Of a stretch of 26,363 nucleotides of DNA, positions 1-8,969 are shown piece after piece; positions within the stretch are counted from its first letter, which is position 1; each line of letters starts with the position of its first letter. Origin of the DNA: a virus; the IMG/VR virus record IMGVR_UViG_3300005935_000109, positions 1 through 26,363 of that record, one strand, 5' to 3'. Made by a program: the position numbers and the translations under genes. The notes under the pieces are model-generated. The model did not search any database and was not told the origin of the DNA. It was given only the letters and a program-made list of their open reading frames with translations.

Positions 1-692
1 ATTACTTTAACGACATTGACGCTTCAAACGGTTCACTTATATACGACGCTAAAAGAGGTTATATCTACTTTGCTTGCGCTCAGAACTCGAGCACAAACAA
101 TCTGGTTATAGCGATGAACATGAACACTTCAGAGAAACCTATCAGTAGATTCACAGGATTGAACGTATCAAGGTTCTTTGAAGACAGCCACAACATCTAC
201 GCAGGATCAGCAGTCAAATCTGTACTCTACAAGATGTTTACAGGCTACGACGACGACGGACTAGACATAGGGACTGATTACTACCAAGAGTTAAACATGG
301 GATCGCTTGAGACGCGCAAAACGCTCTTAGGGTGCTATGTACAAGGTTTTCTCTCTCAAAGCTCTACAATCAAGGTTAAATACGATATTTATGACACAAC
401 AGGCCGACCTATCACCGATAAAGTTAAGTTCTCATGGACTTCACAGTATAACTTGAATGGAAGTGACGGTTGGGGTACTGCGAAATGGGGAGGCAGCGCA
501 TGGGGAGGCGATCTAGATTATGGGAATTTGATCGAGAGTTTCGACGGATGTCGCCCAACAATAAGAAATTACATGAGAGTATCGATACATATTACTTGTT
601 CTGATACTAGCCCTCATATAATCAACTGGTTAAGTCTACAGGCGAAAGAAAAAGTCGCTATTCGTAGACGCAAGATGACAAAAATATCATAA
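1..692 (+). CDS. 3' end of a tail hub/nozzle-like virion protein (partial)
   Basis: The reading frame is open from base 3 with no stop, so the gene begins before the window; the ATG at 114 is internal, and at least 229 residues are visible. The sequence is rich in aromatic, Gly and Asp residues, looks all-beta, has a WGTAKWGGSAWGG segment, and ends in a basic tail (RRRKM). It has no signal peptide or membrane segment. It sits directly before a fibre-like gene and two ejection-like genes. In podoviruses that position is often held by the tail hub/stabilisation (P22 gp10-like) protein, whose beta-propeller chains look similar. That identity is inference from position and composition; virion structural protein is the safer call. 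Confidence 0.55.
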   Translation, partial: YFNDIDASNGSLIYDAKRGYIYFACAQNSSTNNLVIAMNMNTSEKPISRFTGLNVSRFFEDSHNIYAGSAVKSVLYKMFTGYDDDGLDIGTDYYQELNMGSLETRKTLLGCYVQGFLSQSSTIKVKYDIYDTTGRPITDKVKFSWTSQYNLNGSDGWGTAKWGGSAWGGDLDYGNLIESFDGCRPTIRNYMRVSIHITCSDTSPHIINWLSLQAKEKVAIRRRKMTKIS

Positions 693-711
693 TTATTAAC
701 TTAATAAAACT

Positions 712-2898
712 ATGGCCGACGCAACACAGCTTCCTAAGCTAACAGAGCTCCAATACTTTCAATGGAGTATACCAGCAGCACCTAATCCAAGGTTGTCTGC
801 ACCTATCAACTCAACAGCTACAACGATCTCTTTCACTTCCGCTCCTTTGGATGAGACGGGTGCAGTGATAACAGCTCCTTTCCTAATGGGTATAAGGAAC
901 TCGGATTCGTTTGTTGAAACAGTTTATTGTCCGAATGGAGCAGATGGAGCTTCTGGATTATCAGCTACAGGATGTATAAGAGGTATTGATCCTGCTGGAT
1001 TAGATTATACAGTAGGAGATACGAGCTTCGCAGCTTCACACGAACAAGATTCACCTATCTATTGTAATATCACAGCGGTTATTCAAGCGCTTATAGTCTC
1101 AACTTTACAGGGGGACGTTGCAACAGGTGGGAATGCTTTTGTAGGTGGAGACGCTACTGCTACTGACTTCGACATCGATGTTGAGAACGTGGCAGGTACA
1201 CAAAGATTTCTTAGAAGAAACGAAACAACAGGTAAGGCACAGTATTCAGACGACGGAATAACTCTTGCTAATATATCGGATTCGGTAGCAGGTAATCTAT
1301 CGCTTATAAGTGCGGTCGATACCACGGCAGGATATTTAGACGGCAAATTGGTAGCAGGAACTAATGTTACGCTTACTCCAAGTGGAGCGGGTAACGAGAC
1401 TTTGACGGTGATAGCAGATTCTAAACATACAGGGATAACAGAACATATAATTTACACACCTGCTTTCTTAACAGGTGACACTGGCGCTGAGGCTTTATGG
1501 AACAACTGGATCGTAGTAGCAGATGGATCATTTAGGATAACGGTAGACGGGACGGCGGTAAATGTAGATGCGATTGATTTCAGTACTGTTACTTCGATGG
1601 CGGATGTAGCTACCTTGATCCAAACAGCTTTAAACACTGCAACAGGTACTCTTGAGACTGTAGCGTGGAGCACAGATCACTTTATTATCACTTCAGCAGA
1701 TACAACTTCAACAAGTGAGGTTTCTGTACTAGAGACTTCAACAGGTACGGTTGGAACAGATATTTCAGGAGCAGGTGCTTCGGATTGGCTGGATGCTGAC
1801 GCTGGAAACGGTGTAGCAACTATCGCGGCTATTGATAGGACGCAAGATTCAGGAAAAGTAATCTTGTTAGAAGCTGACGGGGAGGTAAACCCTTCTATCA
1901 TGCAAAGACAGTTCGGCGGAGATGGGTCTGATGGTATTTTGATGGGAGGAACGACAATTGACTTAGGGTCGGCTGCTGTGGTTGTAAAAAATTATAGTTA
2001 CGTTGATATTAAAGCGGGTGAAACTGTTGACTTTACAAACGTAGCTGCAAGCGGAACTAAGGTAGTGTTTAAATGTTTAAATGATTTTATTGTCGCTGGA
2101 ACAATTGATGGTATTGGAGGAGGTGGTAGTGGTGGTGCTGCTGGAGTGGGTGGAGTTAGTGCGCCTCAAGCGGACGGGACTGATGGAACGGATGGAGGAC
2201 AAGCTGATGGGTACTTCCTAGATGGCGACACTCACAACGGTAGCCTGGGAGTGAAAGGGTCGGGTAGTGGTGTCGGTGGAGCTGGTGGTGCTGCTAGTAG
2301 TCAATATTCTTCAAGGAATGTTTATATAAACCAAGTCACGAAATCCATCATGCTTGTCCCTGGAGCTGGTGGAGGGGGTGGAGGAGGTGGTGAGGCCGGG
2401 GGTTCTAGTGGTGGAACTTTTGGAGCTGGAGGAGACGGAGGAGCTGGCGGGGATGGTGGTATTGCGTTATATGTAGAGGTAGGAGGCTCGCTAAACTTTA
2501 GTGGAACAATTGACGCATATGGAGGTGCTGGTGTCGCAGGAACTAATGGAGGAAATGCTATACCAGACGCAAGTGGTGGTGGTGGTGGTGGATCTGGAGG
2601 TGGTGGAGGCGGTGGTATGGTTGTTATTTTATACAACACTTTAATTGCAAACACGGGGTCTGTCGATATAACAGGTGGAGCAGGCGCAAGTGGCAGTACT
2701 GGTGGTACTGGTAGTGGTGGTGTAGCAGCTGGTGGTGGTGGAGCTGGAGGAGCTTCTGGATCCGGGGCATACTCAGGCGGGGCTGGCGCAGGTACGGCTG
2801 GTCAAAACACTAGTAGTTACTCAGGCGGAGCTGGTGGAGCTAGCACGGCTGGGAAGGATGGGGTTTATGCAATCGAACAAAATACGAATTTCGCTTAA
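712..2898 (+). CDS. Glycine-rich tail fibre/adhesin-like protein
   Basis: The protein has 728 residues. Residues 1-240 look like a structured N-terminal attachment part, residues about 240-465 are Thr/Ala/Asp-rich beta sequence, and residues about 468-715 are extremely Gly-rich with runs of GGGGG and GGAGGAS-type motifs split by short hydrophobic beta segments (for example MVVILYNTLI). Gly-rich tips of this kind in phage adhesins such as gp38 of T-even phages can form packed polyglycine-II helices that display receptor-binding loops. The gene starts 19 bases after the upstream stop, without an SD sequence. A receptor-binding role is inferred from composition and from its place between the hub-like and ejection-like genes. 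The poly-Pro open frame on the opposite strand is only its shadow. Confidence 0.6.
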   Translation: MADATQLPKLTELQYFQWSIPAAPNPRLSAPINSTATTISFTSAPLDETGAVITAPFLMGIRNSDSFVETVYCPNGADGASGLSATGCIRGIDPAGLDYTVGDTSFAASHEQDSPIYCNITAVIQALIVSTLQGDVATGGNAFVGGDATATDFDIDVENVAGTQRFLRRNETTGKAQYSDDGITLANISDSVAGNLSLISAVDTTAGYLDGKLVAGTNVTLTPSGAGNETLTVIADSKHTGITEHIIYTPAFLTGDTGAEALWNNWIVVADGSFRITVDGTAVNVDAIDFSTVTSMADVATLIQTALNTATGTLETVAWSTDHFIITSADTTSTSEVSVLETSTGTVGTDISGAGASDWLDADAGNGVATIAAIDRTQDSGKVILLEADGEVNPSIMQRQFGGDGSDGILMGGTTIDLGSAAVVVKNYSYVDIKAGETVDFTNVAASGTKVVFKCLNDFIVAGTIDGIGGGGSGGAAGVGGVSAPQADGTDGTDGGQADGYFLDGDTHNGSLGVKGSGSGVGGAGGAASSQYSSRNVYINQVTKSIMLVPGAGGGGGGGGEAGGSSGGTFGAGGDGGAGGDGGIALYVEVGGSLNFSGTIDAYGGAGVAGTNGGNAIPDASGGGGGGSGGGGGGGMVVILYNTLIANTGSVDITGGAGASGSTGGTGSGGVAAGGGGAGGASGSGAYSGGAGAGTAGQNTSSYSGGAGGASTAGKDGVYAIEQNTNFA

Positions 2899-2916
2899 AT
2901 AATTAACTAATACATA

Positions 2917-5466
2917 ATGGCAACAGATTTCACAGGATGGGCATCGTCTCTGCTCGAACAGGCTCGCGCGTCAGGTAAGACCGCTGCGGAGCTTGCGCCA
3001 GAGTTTACAACGGATAGCTCAATCCACCAAGACACTATAAGAAGTGTACAAGAAGCCCTGGACGCACCTCTTGCAGCTTCTCCAACAGATACAGGGACTA
3101 CAATAGCTGCTGCGACTACTTCTAGCGGATTGACCCGCACAGAGTATCAAGCAATGCTTCAATCTGATGCAACGCAGGCTCATGGTTACGCGTGGAGCCC
3201 TCAGACTGGACGGTACGAATATACGGATCCAGCAGGTGATACAGCGGGAACTTCTTTAGAGAGTCAAGCAGGCTCTATAGAGCAAAGTCAATATGACGAT
3301 GATGTAACAACAGAAGGAGAATACGGATTACCTGAAGGTACGGCTTATACAAGCGCGGAAGACTTAGTACAATCTCAACTGGCTAGTCAAGCTGCTTCTT
3401 TAGAGAGTGCAGAACTAACTGCGGGGGCAAATACTCAAGCGTCAGCTGTTTCTCTACAAGAGTTGCGGCTTGCTGCTACTACTAGTGCTGCCGCGGTGGC
3501 TGCTGATAAAGCTACTGCTCGTGAAGGGGTAGGGAGTTCAACAGGACAATCTATTTCAGATAGCTTTACTAGCAGGATGGAGGATCAAGTGGCGTCTGCT
3601 GAACAAAGCAGGAACGCGGCTCAGGTTGCTCAAGCTCTGGCTTTAACTAACTTAGAACAAGCACATAGATTACAGAACCAAGGCTTGATAGAGCGTTTCC
3701 AGCAAGAATACGACATGGCTTATCTGGAAGCACAGGCTGCAGATGTAGCGTGGATGGATTCAGCTAAAGCTTACACAGACTCACGAACCTCAGCGCAGAT
3801 AGCTCAAACTTCGGCCGTAACAAGTTTCCGAAGTGTAATTGACACAGGAGTTGAATTAACTACAGAAGGCATACAAAGTTTCGCTAGTCAGCTAGGAGTA
3901 GACTTTGATGTAGCATACGCATATTACAAAGGAGCAGAGAACATTAGAAACGATAAAACCTTAAGTGTTGAAGAGAAACAGATAGCAAACGACCAGGCGG
4001 CACAAGATTTGAACGATTCAATGACGGGAGGTGCTTTAAAAGAACAAAGGAAGATAGATTACTTTAGATCACAGGTTCAAAGCGGAGATTATTCCGACGC
4101 GGATATTGAAGCCCTGGCTGTTCTGCTAGACATTCCCGTCGCAGAAAACCCTGTGTACCAATCAGAGAAGGCGCTTGCTGATGCAGGTGTAGCGTACAAA
4201 GACAGTACGACTGCAAAGAACTATCAAGACTTATTAGAAGCACAAGCTGTATATAACGAAGAACACGGGACAACAGGAGGATATATACCAGAAAGCGATG
4301 TTTACACTGTGACTCAATCAGGGAACAGCATTGTTGTAGATGTAACAGACGGACAATCGTTAGACGACCCTGAGACCAGTAGAGACGAAGGACAATGTGG
4401 AGCGTTTGTAAACGATGTTGCGGGAACAACAATGGGGGACACTCTTGCTAGTAAATTGTTGTTCACAAATGATGCTATTACATCGCCTCAAGCTGGAATG
4501 TTCTTTGTTAGACCAGGAGGTTATGACCTGGATGAAGGAGATAGCGGGCATACAGGAATGATTGAGTGGGTTGACTTAGCTTCTGGAGAAATGGGAGTTG
4601 TTGACGTGAACCTAAACGACAACGGAATGGTGAGTAGGTACACAACAACAATCACAAATGATATGAAGTTTGGAGTGCCTGTGAATGGTACTGCGATGTC
4701 TGGCGGAGATGATTTAGCTAGGTCTCTGGCGGAGTCGATAATGGACCCGACTTCTAACGCCAAACTGTCAGACTTAACAGCTACGAGAAAAGAAGAAGTA
4801 CTACCTATGTTAAACGAACTTAAGAACGAAGCACTTGGAAACGGTGATTTCTACGGAGTCATGGCTGCTTCTGCTGGTGGATCAAATCCAGATTCTACCT
4901 TCAAAACTTCGATGGCAAAGGCTAGCACGGTAGTCTCTCAGTTAGAGTTGTTATCGCAAAAAATGGTAGAAAAGGGCGTCATGGATAGTGATAGTGTGTT
5001 GTGGGATTTATCACCTCTAAGCGGTTGGTTAGCCGAGAAAAACCCTTGGAGCACTGATGCTCAGGAGATGAAAGCGATATTGCAAGGTACTGTTCCTAAC
5101 TTGGCTCGTGGTGTATTCGGAGAAGTTGGTGTTTTGACCGACCACGATATAGAATTATACATGAAGACTTTGCCGAATCTGCAACAAACTGACGACGTTA
5201 AGCTTGCTGTTACCGCGCTAACAATGAAGGTGATACAAGACTCCATTGAGAACCAGATCGGTTTGCAGGCAGCAGGTGGAACAGATATGAGTGGGTATTC
5301 GTCTTACTACAAAGCGCTTGATGACCAGATCACGTCAATCGAGTCGCAACTAGGTATTAATGACGGGGAAGGAACGGCTGTGGAGGAAATTGACGAAGAC
5401 TCGAACCTACACGAGCGCGCACTCCTTCAAGAGCAACAAGACGCTATATGGGAAGACGCTCAATAA
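2917..5466 (+). CDS. Large virion/ejection protein with an internal CHAP peptidase domain
   Basis: The protein has 849 residues. Residues about 130-290 are Ala/Gln/Glu-rich and predicted to be helical coiled coil. Residues about 488-600 look like a CHAP cysteine amidase/endopeptidase: GQCGAFVND carries the candidate nucleophile C494, GHTGMIEWVD carries H545, and VVDVNLN supplies a plausible third polar residue. The C-terminal 240 residues are helical. CHAP enzymes cut peptidoglycan peptide or amide bonds. In a very long helical virion protein such a domain would open the wall during DNA ejection. This fits a position between the fibre and another ejection-like gene and away from the lysis cassette. 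The domain call rests on motif spacing; start at ATG 2917, no SD. Confidence 0.65.
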   Translation: MATDFTGWASSLLEQARASGKTAAELAPEFTTDSSIHQDTIRSVQEALDAPLAASPTDTGTTIAAATTSSGLTRTEYQAMLQSDATQAHGYAWSPQTGRYEYTDPAGDTAGTSLESQAGSIEQSQYDDDVTTEGEYGLPEGTAYTSAEDLVQSQLASQAASLESAELTAGANTQASAVSLQELRLAATTSAAAVAADKATAREGVGSSTGQSISDSFTSRMEDQVASAEQSRNAAQVAQALALTNLEQAHRLQNQGLIERFQQEYDMAYLEAQAADVAWMDSAKAYTDSRTSAQIAQTSAVTSFRSVIDTGVELTTEGIQSFASQLGVDFDVAYAYYKGAENIRNDKTLSVEEKQIANDQAAQDLNDSMTGGALKEQRKIDYFRSQVQSGDYSDADIEALAVLLDIPVAENPVYQSEKALADAGVAYKDSTTAKNYQDLLEAQAVYNEEHGTTGGYIPESDVYTVTQSGNSIVVDVTDGQSLDDPETSRDEGQCGAFVNDVAGTTMGDTLASKLLFTNDAITSPQAGMFFVRPGGYDLDEGDSGHTGMIEWVDLASGEMGVVDVNLNDNGMVSRYTTTITNDMKFGVPVNGTAMSGGDDLARSLAESIMDPTSNAKLSDLTATRKEEVLPMLNELKNEALGNGDFYGVMAASAGGSNPDSTFKTSMAKASTVVSQLELLSQKMVEKGVMDSDSVLWDLSPLSGWLAEKNPWSTDAQEMKAILQGTVPNLARGVFGEVGVLTDHDIELYMKTLPNLQQTDDVKLAVTALTMKVIQDSIENQIGLQAAGGTDMSGYSSYYKALDDQITSIESQLGINDGEGTAVEEIDEDSNLHERALLQEQQDAIWEDAQ

Positions 5467-5488
5467 TTCATAATTTAATTTTTAAATA

Positions 5489-7150
5489 ATGCCAACTTAC
5501 ACGGATTATACAGATCAAGACGTAGCCTTTATCAAAGCTCTCAAGGCAAAGGGCGTATCGAAAGAAGCCTCTTTCAGGAGGCTAGATGCTGTCAAAGCAC
5601 TGCCTGTGTCAGAGCCAGGCCTCACAGGCCTTAAACCTGCCAGTCCCCCGAAAGAAGAACCGGGAACGGTAGACGCATTGGCAGGGAAGATAAAAGAAGG
5701 TGCGGCGGAAGAGCCAAGTATTATAGAAGAAATTGTCCAAGGGGAAGCCCAAGGGCTTACAGACATACAAAGGGGCGTTGAGGGGATTAAAAAGACTGTA
5801 TCTGAGGGAATAGCAGAAGACGGGTTGCTTGGTGCAATACCAGAAGAGGTTGAGAACAAAGGTCTTATAAAAGGGACGGCCAGCGGGATGAAGAAGAATT
5901 TAACAATGGCCTTAGGAGAGTACGTCCCCGCGTTAGGAGCTGATGTAATAGATGTCGCTAGTGGAGTGTTTGAAACTCTTTTCACGATCCCAATGACAAT
6001 TGCAGAAGAAGTACCTGGTGTTGAGCCTGCGTTTGCGTTTATTGGTGAAAAGGTCGGCAGCATGTCTGGCGATATAACAGAGTTAGTAGCTCCAGACGCT
6101 ACCCCAGAAGAAAAAGAATCAATGATTAAAGGCCTTAGTAACGTAATCATGATTGGAGCTCTCTCATTAGGAGGCAGAGCAGGAGGGAAGGTGGCTGAAA
6201 AAGTGGGTGGGGCTACGAAGAAGGCGGGCGAAGTTGCATTTGAAAGTGCTGTTAAACCTTCTACCAGAGAGGCTGAGTTTGTACAGAATTATGACTCCGC
6301 TGTTAAATTAGCGAAGGATGACATTAAAACAGCTAAGAGTAATAAAGACCCTGCTGCTATAGAAGTGGCAACTGGTAAACTTGAGCACTTAAAAGAATCT
6401 GAACCTGTTACAGTAGCGAAAACAGGGGCTAAGTTTGGCGTGTCTGGCCGAGAGAAAACGGTAGGCGTAGAGGCTAGGGTCGAAAAGACAAAACTATGGA
6501 GAGACAAAATAGAACCAGCTCTTGAGCAATCCACGGAGGTAATACAGAAAGCAGATATGTTTAAGAAGATGGAAGAGTACATAGAGTCTCGAAAAGAGCC
6601 AGGAAGAAAAGCCGATCTACAGAAAGCCATGGACGCCATCAAAAAAGACTACGCGAATTACGAAGAATTTCCCCTTATAGAGGCGCAGAACATTAAGTCT
6701 GGACTAGACGAGTTCACCCCTAATAAATACTGGAAGGGGCAAGACATCGCCAGTGCGTATAAGCAAATGAAAGCAGAGATGGCTCACCAACTAAGGACAG
6801 GCATACACGAGAAGCTCGCAGGCGTAGACATTAAAACTGCGTACTTAGACTGGGCTAATTTAAAAGCCTTAGAAAAGGTTGGGATCAAAGGCAGGACTCT
6901 TGGTGGACTAAAAGGAGGAACGGGTACTTTTGTAAGTACAATATGGGATCTTGTTACCACCCCTATTAAAACAACTGCTGGTAAATATCTTTATAAAGCA
7001 GGTGACTTCATGGAGTTTGTATCAGGAAAAAAGGATATAAAAACCGTTGGGGAATTTCTTAAGTCTCAAGGGGTAACGCCAGAAGGGCTAGAGAAGATAC
7101 TGGTTTCTACTGCCGTAGGGGAGAATCTTAAAGATCAACAAACAGAATAA
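5489..7150 (+). CDS. Putative DNA-ejection/internal virion protein
   Basis: I do not recognise this 553-residue protein as a named family. Residues 1-35 form a short folded N-terminus with an aromatic start, followed by a Pro/Glu-rich linker. Residues about 125-265 contain amphipathic and hydrophobic stretches (for example LSNVIMIGALSLGGRAGG and FETLFTIPMTI) interrupted by Gly and Lys, and the rest is charged helix. Long helical proteins with membrane-active central stretches, encoded between the tail and lysis genes, are typical of podovirus ejection proteins, so that role is inferred. The 3' end overlaps the antisense peptide gene at 7128-7229. Confidence 0.45.
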   Translation: MPTYTDYTDQDVAFIKALKAKGVSKEASFRRLDAVKALPVSEPGLTGLKPASPPKEEPGTVDALAGKIKEGAAEEPSIIEEIVQGEAQGLTDIQRGVEGIKKTVSEGIAEDGLLGAIPEEVENKGLIKGTASGMKKNLTMALGEYVPALGADVIDVASGVFETLFTIPMTIAEEVPGVEPAFAFIGEKVGSMSGDITELVAPDATPEEKESMIKGLSNVIMIGALSLGGRAGGKVAEKVGGATKKAGEVAFESAVKPSTREAEFVQNYDSAVKLAKDDIKTAKSNKDPAAIEVATGKLEHLKESEPVTVAKTGAKFGVSGREKTVGVEARVEKTKLWRDKIEPALEQSTEVIQKADMFKKMEEYIESRKEPGRKADLQKAMDAIKKDYANYEEFPLIEAQNIKSGLDEFTPNKYWKGQDIASAYKQMKAEMAHQLRTGIHEKLAGVDIKTAYLDWANLKALEKVGIKGRTLGGLKGGTGTFVSTIWDLVTTPIKTTAGKYLYKAGDFMEFVSGKKDIKTVGEFLKSQGVTPEGLEKILVSTAVGENLKDQQTE

Positions 7151-7229
7151 CAGCTATTACACTGACCACTAATCCCGCCTTCCACGAGACGATACCAATG
7201 AGGCCTATAATCACCAGGATCCCGTACAT
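7128..7229 (-). CDS. Antisense 33-residue membrane peptide
   Basis: On the minus strand, ATG at 7229 opens a 33-codon frame ending in TAA at 7128. Nearly every residue is hydrophobic: starting MYGILVIIGLIGIVSW, then KAG, then a second hydrophobic run ending ILFVDL. It is a one- or two-pass membrane peptide. A promoter-like TTGACT-N17-TAAGAT lies on the same strand just upstream (7281-7253), leaving a leader of about 17 bases. The gene runs against the late genes and its end overlaps the ejection-like gene, directly before the holin. An antiholin or lysis-timing role is possible but is only inferred. The frame is short and could be chance; the matching promoter is the main support. Confidence 0.4.
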   Translation of the reverse strand: MYGILVIIGLIGIVSWKAGLVVSVIAVILFVDL

Positions 7230-7252
7230 ATTCAATTTATTAAAGTAAGCAC

Positions 7253-7281
7253 ATCTTAAGTGCAATCAAACAAAAAGTCAA
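7253..7281 (-). promoter_or_regulatory. Minus-strand promoter of the phage family
   Basis: Read on the minus strand this is TTGACT, 17 bases, TAAGAT. The spacer begins TTTTG and ends CACT, resembling the rightward promoter at 12620 (TTGACT, TTTG..., GCT, TATGAT). It points away from the holin, toward the antisense peptide gene at 7229. Confidence 0.5.
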
Positions 7282-7302
7282 TAACACCTCACACCTCTAC
7301 TC

Positions 7303-7731
7303 ATGATACTCAAAATCTCTGGACTGATCGAATCGATAGGAGCGAAAGCCTTGCTTGCGTTTATCTTCACCGCGCTTGCTACTGCAATTGGGCAGAATCT
7401 TTTGGCGTATGAAGTACTTTTTATCCTGGTCATTCTGGACACGATTACAGGAGTGATGAAAGGGTTCAAACACAAAAACCTCAACTCTCGAAAATTCAGA
7501 GATACCGCACACAAGATCATACTATATTCCATCCTAATTATTTCAGCTCACCAGCTTGTCAGGCTGACACCGATGCTTCAATGGTTTGAAGATTTCGTCG
7601 TGGTTTACTTGGCAGTCACAGAAGTTCTTAGTATAATAGAGAATGCCCACGTCTTAGGAGTCGTACTCCCAGAATGGGTTAGTGAAAAGTTATGTCGCTA
7701 TTTGGGCCACGAGGCGCCTGCTAGCAAATAA
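7303..7731 (+). CDS. Holin, phage holin family 4 (toxin secretion/phage lysis type)
   Basis: The protein has 142 residues. The diagnostic segment is ILDTITGVMKGFKHKNLNSR followed by KFRDTAHKIILYSILI, the hallmark of the phage_holin_4 family, in which a membrane helix ends in LD-x-I-TG and a basic loop leads into the next helix. I count three to four hydrophobic segments at about residues 12-33, 36-53, 72-90 and 96-118, with a short charged tail. Holins form holes in the inner membrane at a set time so that the endolysin can reach the wall. The endolysin gene follows 16 bases downstream, giving a normal lysis cassette. There is no SD; the start is the first ATG of the frame. Confidence 0.85.
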   Translation: MILKISGLIESIGAKALLAFIFTALATAIGQNLLAYEVLFILVILDTITGVMKGFKHKNLNSRKFRDTAHKIILYSILIISAHQLVRLTPMLQWFEDFVVVYLAVTEVLSIIENAHVLGVVLPEWVSEKLCRYLGHEAPASK

Positions 7732-7747
7732 ATCTTAAACACACAAT

Positions 7748-8365
7748 ATGGCAAACAAACGCGAGTACGTTATCGTACATCACAGTATCACCCCGCGTGA
7801 TCTCAACGCGAATATCACCGAGAGTTCTTTTAATAATTCCCACAAACGCAGGGGATTCCCAAAATCTACCAAGGGCTGGTACATAGGCTACCACTTCGTT
7901 GTATTTGGCGATGGGGAGGTCAGACAATACCGCAAGGATAACGAGACAGGAGCACATTGCAGAGAAGGATCAATGAATTTTAAGGGTGTCGGGATCTGCA
8001 TGGTTGGAAACTTCGATAAAGAAGTCCCATCTAAAGAACAGGCACTTGCAACGCTCAAGTTAATCAAGCAACTCCAAAAGGATTACAAAATCCCTTCCAC
8101 CAACGTCCAAGGACATCGCGAATACGCAACCTACAAGAGTTGTCCAGGTAACAATATCCCAGACGACATTATAGGCTATCTAGCGTCGTTTGATGAGGAC
8201 GAACCGTCTGAGTGGGCAAAAGGCTTCATAGACGAGGCTAAAGCATGGGGGGTATCGAACGGAAAGCGCCCTCTCGACAATATAACACGCGAAGAGGCTA
8301 TAACTATGGTCATGCGCGCGGTAGAGGCCTTAGAAGGCGTTATAGACGATAAATCTAATTCTTAA
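7748..8365 (+). CDS. Endolysin: N-acetylmuramoyl-L-alanine amidase (Amidase_2/PGRP fold) with SLH-like tail
   Basis: The protein has 205 residues. Residues 6-145 form the zinc amidase: YVIVHHS gives ligand H11, NVQGHREY gives H123, and KSCPG gives C132, with GYHFVV (residues 47-52) as the usual beta strand next to the active site. It cleaves the bond between muramic acid and L-Ala in peptidoglycan. Residues about 155-194 (EWAKGFIDEAKAWGVSNG, then NITREEAITMVMRAVE) match the pattern of an S-layer homology or wall-binding repeat: W-A...A...G, a turn, ITR.E....... That suggests anchoring to secondary cell-wall polymer. There is no signal peptide, which fits holin-dependent release. Confidence 0.88.
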   Translation: MANKREYVIVHHSITPRDLNANITESSFNNSHKRRGFPKSTKGWYIGYHFVVFGDGEVRQYRKDNETGAHCREGSMNFKGVGICMVGNFDKEVPSKEQALATLKLIKQLQKDYKIPSTNVQGHREYATYKSCPGNNIPDDIIGYLASFDEDEPSEWAKGFIDEAKAWGVSNGKRPLDNITREEAITMVMRAVEALEGVIDDKSNS

Positions 8366-8375
8366 TTTACAAACA

Positions 8376-8615
8376 ATGAACATCACATTCGAGTTACCTG
8401 TTTTTATCTTCGGTATCGTGCAGGTTGTAAAACAACTGGGGCTACCTTATATCTCTAGTTCAAAAGTCCTGCCTCTTTGGGCTGTCGTGCTTGGTGGAGT
8501 CCTGAATCCTGTTTACATGACAGCATGGACACCAGAAACTATTTTGACTGGAGCTTTCATCGGTCTAGTTACAACTGGGATCGTCGCTGGAGCTGATAAG
8601 TATGTAGGAGTTTAA
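8376..8615 (+). CDS. Small membrane protein of the lysis cassette (second holin candidate)
   Basis: The 79-residue protein has hydrophobic segments at about residues 5-22, 31-50 and 56-74 and few charges (K18, K29, a DK pair near the end). It follows the amidase by 10 bases, so it is probably co-transcribed with holin and endolysin. An accessory holin or antiholin role is inferred from topology and position; I do not recognise a family. Its stop overlaps the stop of the converging minus-strand gene by four bases (TTAA at 8612-8615). Confidence 0.6.
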   Translation: MNITFELPVFIFGIVQVVKQLGLPYISSSKVLPLWAVVLGGVLNPVYMTAWTPETILTGAFIGLVTTGIVAGADKYVGV

Positions 8616-8791
8616 CTTTCCCACTCTATAATCACAACCTGGGAGATCTTAGGCGCAACAAGCGCTTTGTTCCGCGAACCTAGTCTAAAGGCAGTACGCC
8701 TTTCTATTCTAGACCAGTGTTTTAGAACATGATCTATGTACGACATATTGTCCCTAGCAGGTAGTAGAGATTTAGGTCTTGAGATGGTCAT
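8612..8791 (-). CDS. 59-residue hypothetical protein, last gene of the leftward operon
   Basis: The frame runs from ATG at 8791 to TAA at 8612 and starts MTISRPKSLLPARDNMSY. It is basic in its first two thirds, with a helical RIERRTAFRLGSR stretch, and has a beta-like hydrophobic end (ISQVVIIEW). It begins 13 bases after the stop of the preceding gene and ends tail-to-tail with the last late gene, sharing TTAA. Its position fills an otherwise empty gap in the operon, which supports coding. No function can be given. Confidence 0.55.
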   Translation of the reverse strand: MTISRPKSLLPARDNMSYIDHVLKHWSRIERRTAFRLGSRNKALVAPKISQVVIIEWES

Positions 8792-8804
8792 ATATATGAA
8801 GTTA

Positions 8805-8969
8805 CTATTTCAGTAGTCTCTCCAGGTGCGGGATCACTTTTGGGTTGAGCGTTCGCTCGCTAATCGGCTTCTCCAAGTCTCCATCGCGCCATAGATTCCA
8901 CGGGCTTAGTTGGTTTACCCAGCTTAAAAACCGCTTCCACTCCTTTAAGTTTTCTATCTTTTCAGGCAT
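8805..8969 (-). CDS. 54-residue hypothetical protein
   Basis: I place the start at ATG 8969, giving MPEKIENLKEWKRFLSWVN at the N-terminus. A longer frame opens at 9029, but its extra residues would lie wholly inside the alpha-CTD-like gene. With the short start the overlap with that gene is 16 bases. The protein is Trp-rich (four Trp in the first 30 residues) and charged, with a helical start and a C-terminal HLERLLK. I recognise no family. Confidence 0.5.
   Translation of the reverse strand: MPEKIENLKEWKRFLSWVNQLSPWNLWRDGDLEKPISERTLNPKVIPHLERLLK

Noticed and set aside
2322-2654. Proline-rich 110-codon minus-strand frame
   Set aside because: It is the complement of the poly-Gly codons of the fibre gene.
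4064-4432. 122-codon minus-strand frame
   Set aside because: It is antisense to the CHAP protein, has no promoter or leader and no recognisable domain.
5515-6150. 211-codon minus-strand frame
   Set aside because: It lies wholly antisense to the ejection-like gene with Ser/Pro/Thr-rich shadow composition.
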